A stretch of DNA of 16,272 nt from JBBRRP01 sp964609655 (lineage in GTDB: Bacteria > Myxococcota_A > Polyangia > Polyangiales > Polyangiaceae): positions 1 through 16,272 of the forward strand of contig CAZSUA010000102.1 in the NCBI GenBank assembly GCA_964609655.1, in the 5' to 3' direction. The notes below the pieces were generated by a model, which did no database searches, was not told where the DNA came from, and worked only from the letters and a program-made list of their open reading frames with translations. This document shows, piece by piece, positions 13,469 through 16,272 of the stretch (position 1 is its first letter; every line of letters starts with the position of its first letter). Both the position numbers and the translations under genes were made by a program.

Positions 13469-14029
13469 CTACCCTCCGGCTTTGCGACGCCGTTTTTTTC
13501 CTCCCAATAGCGCCGCCAGGGCAGTTCGTTGGGCGGGACTGCGACCCGCCAAAGCTTGCATAAAGGGGGCGATCCGGAGGTGCGTTACCGCCAGCGCCAA
13601 CGCATCCGCCGCATCCGGCTCCGGCAACCCGTTAAGACCCAAAAGCGACTTGATGACGCGGGCCACCTGCACTTTTTCTGCTTGGCCGCTGCCCGCAATC
13701 GTTCGCTTCACCTTAGCGGGCGCATACTCTGCAATCTCAACGCGCTTCTGCGCCAAGCACAGCAGGACCACGCCGCGCGCATGGCCGAGCTTGGCTGCCG
13801 CCTGCGCATCCTTGTAAAAGAAGAGCGTTTCTACCGAACCCACGTCGGGAGAGTGCGTGCCCAGCACTTGATTCAGCTCTTCGGCAATTTGTTCCAGGCG
13901 TGCACCGAGGCCGTCGCGCTCGTTCGTCTTGATCACGCCGTGTGCCACGTGGATAAGCTTGGCACCATCCCTGCGCACGACGCCCCACCCGAGCTTGCGC
14001 GTTCCTGGGTCAATGCCGAGCGTGATCAC
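13469..14029 (-). CDS. ruvC: Holliday junction endonuclease RuvC
   Basis: This is RuvC (186 aa from GTG 14029), the nuclease that resolves Holliday junctions with RuvAB during recombination repair. The four acidic residues are present: D7 in 'TLGIDPGTRKLGWGV', E67 in 'GSVETLFFYKD', and D139 and D142 in 'EPDAADALALAVTHL'. 'AEYAPAKVKRTIAGSGQAEKVQV' is the DNA-binding signature. The GTG start reproduces the family N-terminus; an upstream TTG (14083) would add 18 unconserved residues and run through the divergent promoter region. The C-terminus carries a short basic tail (KKRRRKAGG). ruvA and ruvB are not in the window. It leads a minus-strand set with lolA and the beta-helix gene. Confidence 0.95.
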   Translation of the reverse strand: MITLGIDPGTRKLGWGVVRRDGAKLIHVAHGVIKTNERDGLGARLEQIAEELNQVLGTHSPDVGSVETLFFYKDAQAAAKLGHARGVVLLCLAQKRVEIAEYAPAKVKRTIAGSGQAEKVQVARVIKSLLGLNGLPEPDAADALALAVTHLRIAPFMQALAGRSPAQRTALAALLGGKKRRRKAGG

Positions 14030-14045
14030 GGGATATGAGATACCA

Positions 14046-14058
14046 GGCTGGGCCAGCC
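14046..14058. promoter_or_regulatory. Perfect 13-bp palindrome in the ruvC/oxidoreductase divergent gap
   Basis: GGCTGG-G-CCAGCC is a perfect inverted repeat with a one-base centre. It lies 17 bases upstream of the ruvC GTG in the 77-base gap shared with the divergent oxidoreductase gene, where a small operator would be expected. A regulator cannot be named, and a 6-bp GC palindrome can arise by chance. Confidence 0.3.
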
Positions 14059-14065
14059 ATGGACA

Positions 14066-14105
14066 GCTCTTTGCACCCAGCAACGGCGACGTGTAGGCTC
14101 TTTGC
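14066..14105 (+). repeat. Direct repeat GCTCTTTGC spaced 31 bp before the oxidoreductase start
   Basis: GCTCTTTGC occurs at 14066-14074 and again at 14097-14105, 31 bases apart (about three helical turns). The second copy ends one base before ATG 14107. Such a phased pair in a divergent promoter region could be a regulator-binding site. Confidence 0.35.
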
Positions 14106-14106
14106 T

Positions 14107-15627
14107 ATGTCTTGGGCGCCCGATGTGGTGGTCATCGGATCGGGTCCCAACGGGTTGAGCGCAGCGATCAAGCTGGGGCGCGCTGGCTTCCGCGTGCTGG
14201 TGCTGGAGGAGAATGAGCGGCGCCCTGGCGGCGCGATGGGCACTGAAGAGCTGACTCTGCCTGGCTTTCAGCACGATACAGGTCCAGCTTTTTTTCCGTT
14301 TGGAAAGTCGAGCCCAGCCTTTCGTGAATTTGGACTGGAAGGGTTGGGGATCCGTTGGGCTTGGGCTGATTTCGAAAGCTGCCACGTGGCGTTGGATGGG
14401 AGTTCGGCGTGTTTGAGTCGCGCGCCTGCCGAGCCTTTAGCCAACTTTGGATCGCGTGAAGATGCTGCTGCTTGGAATCGCCTGGCCGCGTTCTATCGGG
14501 AGCATGAGCCCAGGCTTCTGCCCGCCCTGCTCGGGCCAGTTCTGCAGTTTCGGGCTTGGCAACAGGTGGGCCTCGGACCTGCGCTCAAGCTGGGTTGGTT
14601 GTTGGCACGGAGTGGGCGCTCATTGGCCGAGAAGCTGTTCAAAAGTGAAGCGGCACGTCGAGTGCTGCCAGCGCTGGCGCTCCACGCGGATGTGGGGCCA
14701 GCGGATCGATTCGGCGCAGCTCTCGGTTTCATGTTAGCGGCCAACGCGACGACCGGTGGCTTCCCGGTGCCGATCGGGGGCGCCAAAGTGATCACGCATG
14801 CGCTCGTGACACTGTTGGAGCGCTACGGTGGGCGCGTTCAGCTGGGAGAACAGGTGCGTCGAATTCGGCTAGAAAAAGGCCGTGCGGTGGGGGTGGTGAC
14901 GGCAAACGGTTTGGAGATCGGGCCTGTGAAGGCCGTGGTGGCGGCGACGGGCGTGAAGAGTTTGTTCCTCGACTTGATCGAGTCAGGTGCCTTGCCGAGT
15001 GGCGTGCTGCGCAAGGCGCGCAACTTTCGCCAGGGGTGGGGAACGTTCAAGCTCGATTTTGCGCTGTCTGCCGCAGTGCCGTGGAAGATTGAGTCAGCAC
15101 GGCATAGCGCCGTGGTGCACACGGGAGAAAGCTTGCTCGATTTGGAACGCTTCACAGCCGAGGTGCGTGCTGGCAAGCTGCCAACGAATCCGTACTTGGT
15201 GGTTGGGCAACAGAGCCTGATCGATCGGCAGCGGGCGCCCGCCAATCAACACACGCTGTATTGCTACACCCACGCGCCCTCAGTGATTCCTGGAGGGTGG
15301 AGTGAGCAGAAGGAGCGTTTCGCGGACACGATTGAAGAGCGCTTGGAGCAATTCGCGCCCGGATTTCGGACCCATGTCAAAGCCCGTGCCGTCCAGTCCC
15401 CCGAGGACCTTGCGGCACAAAACTCCAATCTGCCCGGCGGTGATCTGGGTGGCGGCTCCGCAGCTTTCACGCAGCAGCTCATATTTCGGCCATTTTTCCC
15501 GCATTTTAGCTATCGAATGCCCATTCCCGGGCTGTATCTTGCGTCCAGCTCGGCCCATCCGGGCGGAGGTGTCCATGGGATGTGTGGTTACAACGCAGCG
15601 AAGCAGCTCATTGCCGATCTGAGCTGA
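14107..15627 (+). CDS. Phytoene-dehydrogenase-like FAD-dependent oxidoreductase
   Basis: This is a COG1233-type NAD(P)/FAD-dependent oxidoreductase (506 aa), the superfamily of carotenoid desaturases/isomerases and PYROXD2-like proteins. The FAD-binding motif is 'VVVIGSGPNGLSAAIKLGRAGFRVLVLEE' (about 7-35), followed by 'RRPGGAMGTEELTLPGF'. The C-terminal FAD signature is 'IPGLYLASSSAHPGGGVHGMCGYNAA'. 'GGDLGGGSAAFTQQLIFRPF' resembles PYROXD2-like members more than true phytoene desaturases, so a carotenoid substrate is not assured. The ATG at 14107 was chosen because it directly precedes the Rossmann strand; an in-frame upstream start at 14035 would add 24 unconserved residues. The stop abuts the next open frame. 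No other carotenoid genes are near. Confidence 0.88.
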   Translation: MSWAPDVVVIGSGPNGLSAAIKLGRAGFRVLVLEENERRPGGAMGTEELTLPGFQHDTGPAFFPFGKSSPAFREFGLEGLGIRWAWADFESCHVALDGSSACLSRAPAEPLANFGSREDAAAWNRLAAFYREHEPRLLPALLGPVLQFRAWQQVGLGPALKLGWLLARSGRSLAEKLFKSEAARRVLPALALHADVGPADRFGAALGFMLAANATTGGFPVPIGGAKVITHALVTLLERYGGRVQLGEQVRRIRLEKGRAVGVVTANGLEIGPVKAVVAATGVKSLFLDLIESGALPSGVLRKARNFRQGWGTFKLDFALSAAVPWKIESARHSAVVHTGESLLDLERFTAEVRAGKLPTNPYLVVGQQSLIDRQRAPANQHTLYCYTHAPSVIPGGWSEQKERFADTIEERLEQFAPGFRTHVKARAVQSPEDLAAQNSNLPGGDLGGGSAAFTQQLIFRPFFPHFSYRMPIPGLYLASSSAHPGGGVHGMCGYNAAKQLIADLS

Positions 15628-15663
15628 GTGGCGAAGGAGCGGCGCCTGGTCTATTCAAACAAG

Positions 15664-16230
15664 ATGGCTCCAAAGCTGCCGCGAAACCCCAGCCCCACGA
15701 ACCTTGCCTGGCTCGATCTCGAGATGACGGGGCTCAGCCCCACGCGCGATGTGATTCTCCAAGCAGCGCTCATCATCACGAACTCAGAGCTGGAAGTGCT
15801 GGAAGAATACAGCTGCGACATCTGGCAACCTGAAGCCGAACTCGCAAAAATGACTCCCTTTGTGCGCAATATGCACCAAAAGAATGGGCTCTTGGAGCGC
15901 GTGCGAGCTTCCACCATGGACACCATGGCCACCGAGCGTTTCCTTTTGGAGCGGATGAGCGGCTGGTGCACCTATCCGGCCACACTTTGTGGCAACACGA
16001 TCGGGATGGACAAGCGCTTCGTGGAAGCTTGGATGCCCGGCTTGAACGGCTTTCTGCACTACCGCGTGGTGGACGTCTCGTCGCTCAAAGTCTTAGCGCG
16101 GCTCTGGTACGGCGACGAAGCCGTGTACGAAAAGCCGAAAGCCGGCGAACACGATGCGATCGTGGATATTCGAAACTCGATCGCCGAGCTCAAACACTAC
16201 AGAAAAGAGCTGTTTCGCAAAGGGTCCTGA
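15664..16230 (+). CDS. orn: Oligoribonuclease (DEDDh 3'-5' exonuclease)
   Basis: Oligoribonuclease (188 aa from ATG 15664; E. coli Orn is 181) degrades 2-5-nt RNA and pGpG to mononucleotides, finishing RNA decay and c-di-GMP turnover. All DEDDh residues are present: D18 and E20 in 'AWLDLEMTGL', D116 in 'CGNTIGMDKRF', H163 and D168 in 'EHDAIVDIRNSIAEL'. 'VVDVSSLKVLARLWY' is also characteristic. The start is uncertain: GTG 15628 directly abuts the upstream stop and would add 12 residues, and neither start has a convincing SD. ATG is preferred by family length. It follows the FAD oxidoreductase without a promoter-sized gap and is probably co-transcribed. Confidence 0.94.
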   Translation: MAPKLPRNPSPTNLAWLDLEMTGLSPTRDVILQAALIITNSELEVLEEYSCDIWQPEAELAKMTPFVRNMHQKNGLLERVRASTMDTMATERFLLERMSGWCTYPATLCGNTIGMDKRFVEAWMPGLNGFLHYRVVDVSSLKVLARLWYGDEAVYEKPKAGEHDAIVDIRNSIAELKHYRKELFRKGS

Positions 16231-16272
16231 GCCACGGAGGGGGAAGCGAGACATTAACGCGGTGAGGGGGAC

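Noticed and set aside
13529..14038. 169-aa plus-strand frame
   Set aside because: Antisense to ruvC, which has all catalytic residues.
1..16272. CRISPR arrays, tRNA/rRNA genes, insertion sequences or attachment sites
   Set aside because: No regularly spaced repeats, RNA-gene signatures, transposase or integrase motifs, or flanking duplications were seen by eye.

Overview
The window reads as chromosomal DNA of a GC-rich Gram-negative bacterium, most likely a member of the Myxococcota (Polyangia-type). Outer-membrane biology (TonB-dependent receptor, TonB/ExbB/ExbD, LolA) sits beside protein styles I associate with that group: a lipoprotein opening on 'IQGVRVLGAR', a TonB C-terminal domain with two cysteines, and an ECF sigma factor followed by a single-pass protein with a TPR-like tail. 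The taxonomic call is an inference from gene style. I see no mobile element, CRISPR array, rRNA or tRNA.

Layout. (1) 1-1475: the 3' part of an NAD-dependent epimerase/reductase gene, then an osmC-type peroxidase with its own SD and a probable terminator. (2) 1487-8353: a compact plus-strand TonB locus: TonB-dependent receptor, overlapping lipoprotein, exbB, exbD, tonB, and an overlapping exported protein carrying glycine/valine-rich surface repeats. (3) 8383-9882: an ECF sigma factor gene overlapping a probable membrane anti-sigma/sensor gene. (4) 9944-10617: a small unknown protein overlapping a nucleotidyltransferase-fold protein, a candidate two-gene module. (5) 14029-10624, minus strand: ruvC, lolA and a right-handed beta-helix protein. 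(6) 14107-16230, plus strand: a phytoene-dehydrogenase-like FAD oxidoreductase and oligoribonuclease (orn), divergent from ruvC across 77 bp.

How the genes may work together. ExbB/ExbD would pass proton-motive force to TonB, which would energise the receptor; the lipoprotein and the surface-repeat protein are likely envelope partners. The most interesting observation is a two-block motif, TTTGAACA-N11-ACCGGGCAC, present with identical blocks and identical 11-base spacing upstream of both the receptor gene (1487-1514) and the ECF sigma gene (8394-8421), at almost the same distance (96 and 91 bases) from the chosen start codons. The first block contains the GAAC core typical of ECF -35 elements. 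The simplest reading is that the sigma factor drives both itself and the TonB locus, giving a self-contained envelope sensing and uptake system. It differs from the classical FecA/FecR/FecI design: I see no STN domain on the receptor and no recognisable FecR domain on the partner.
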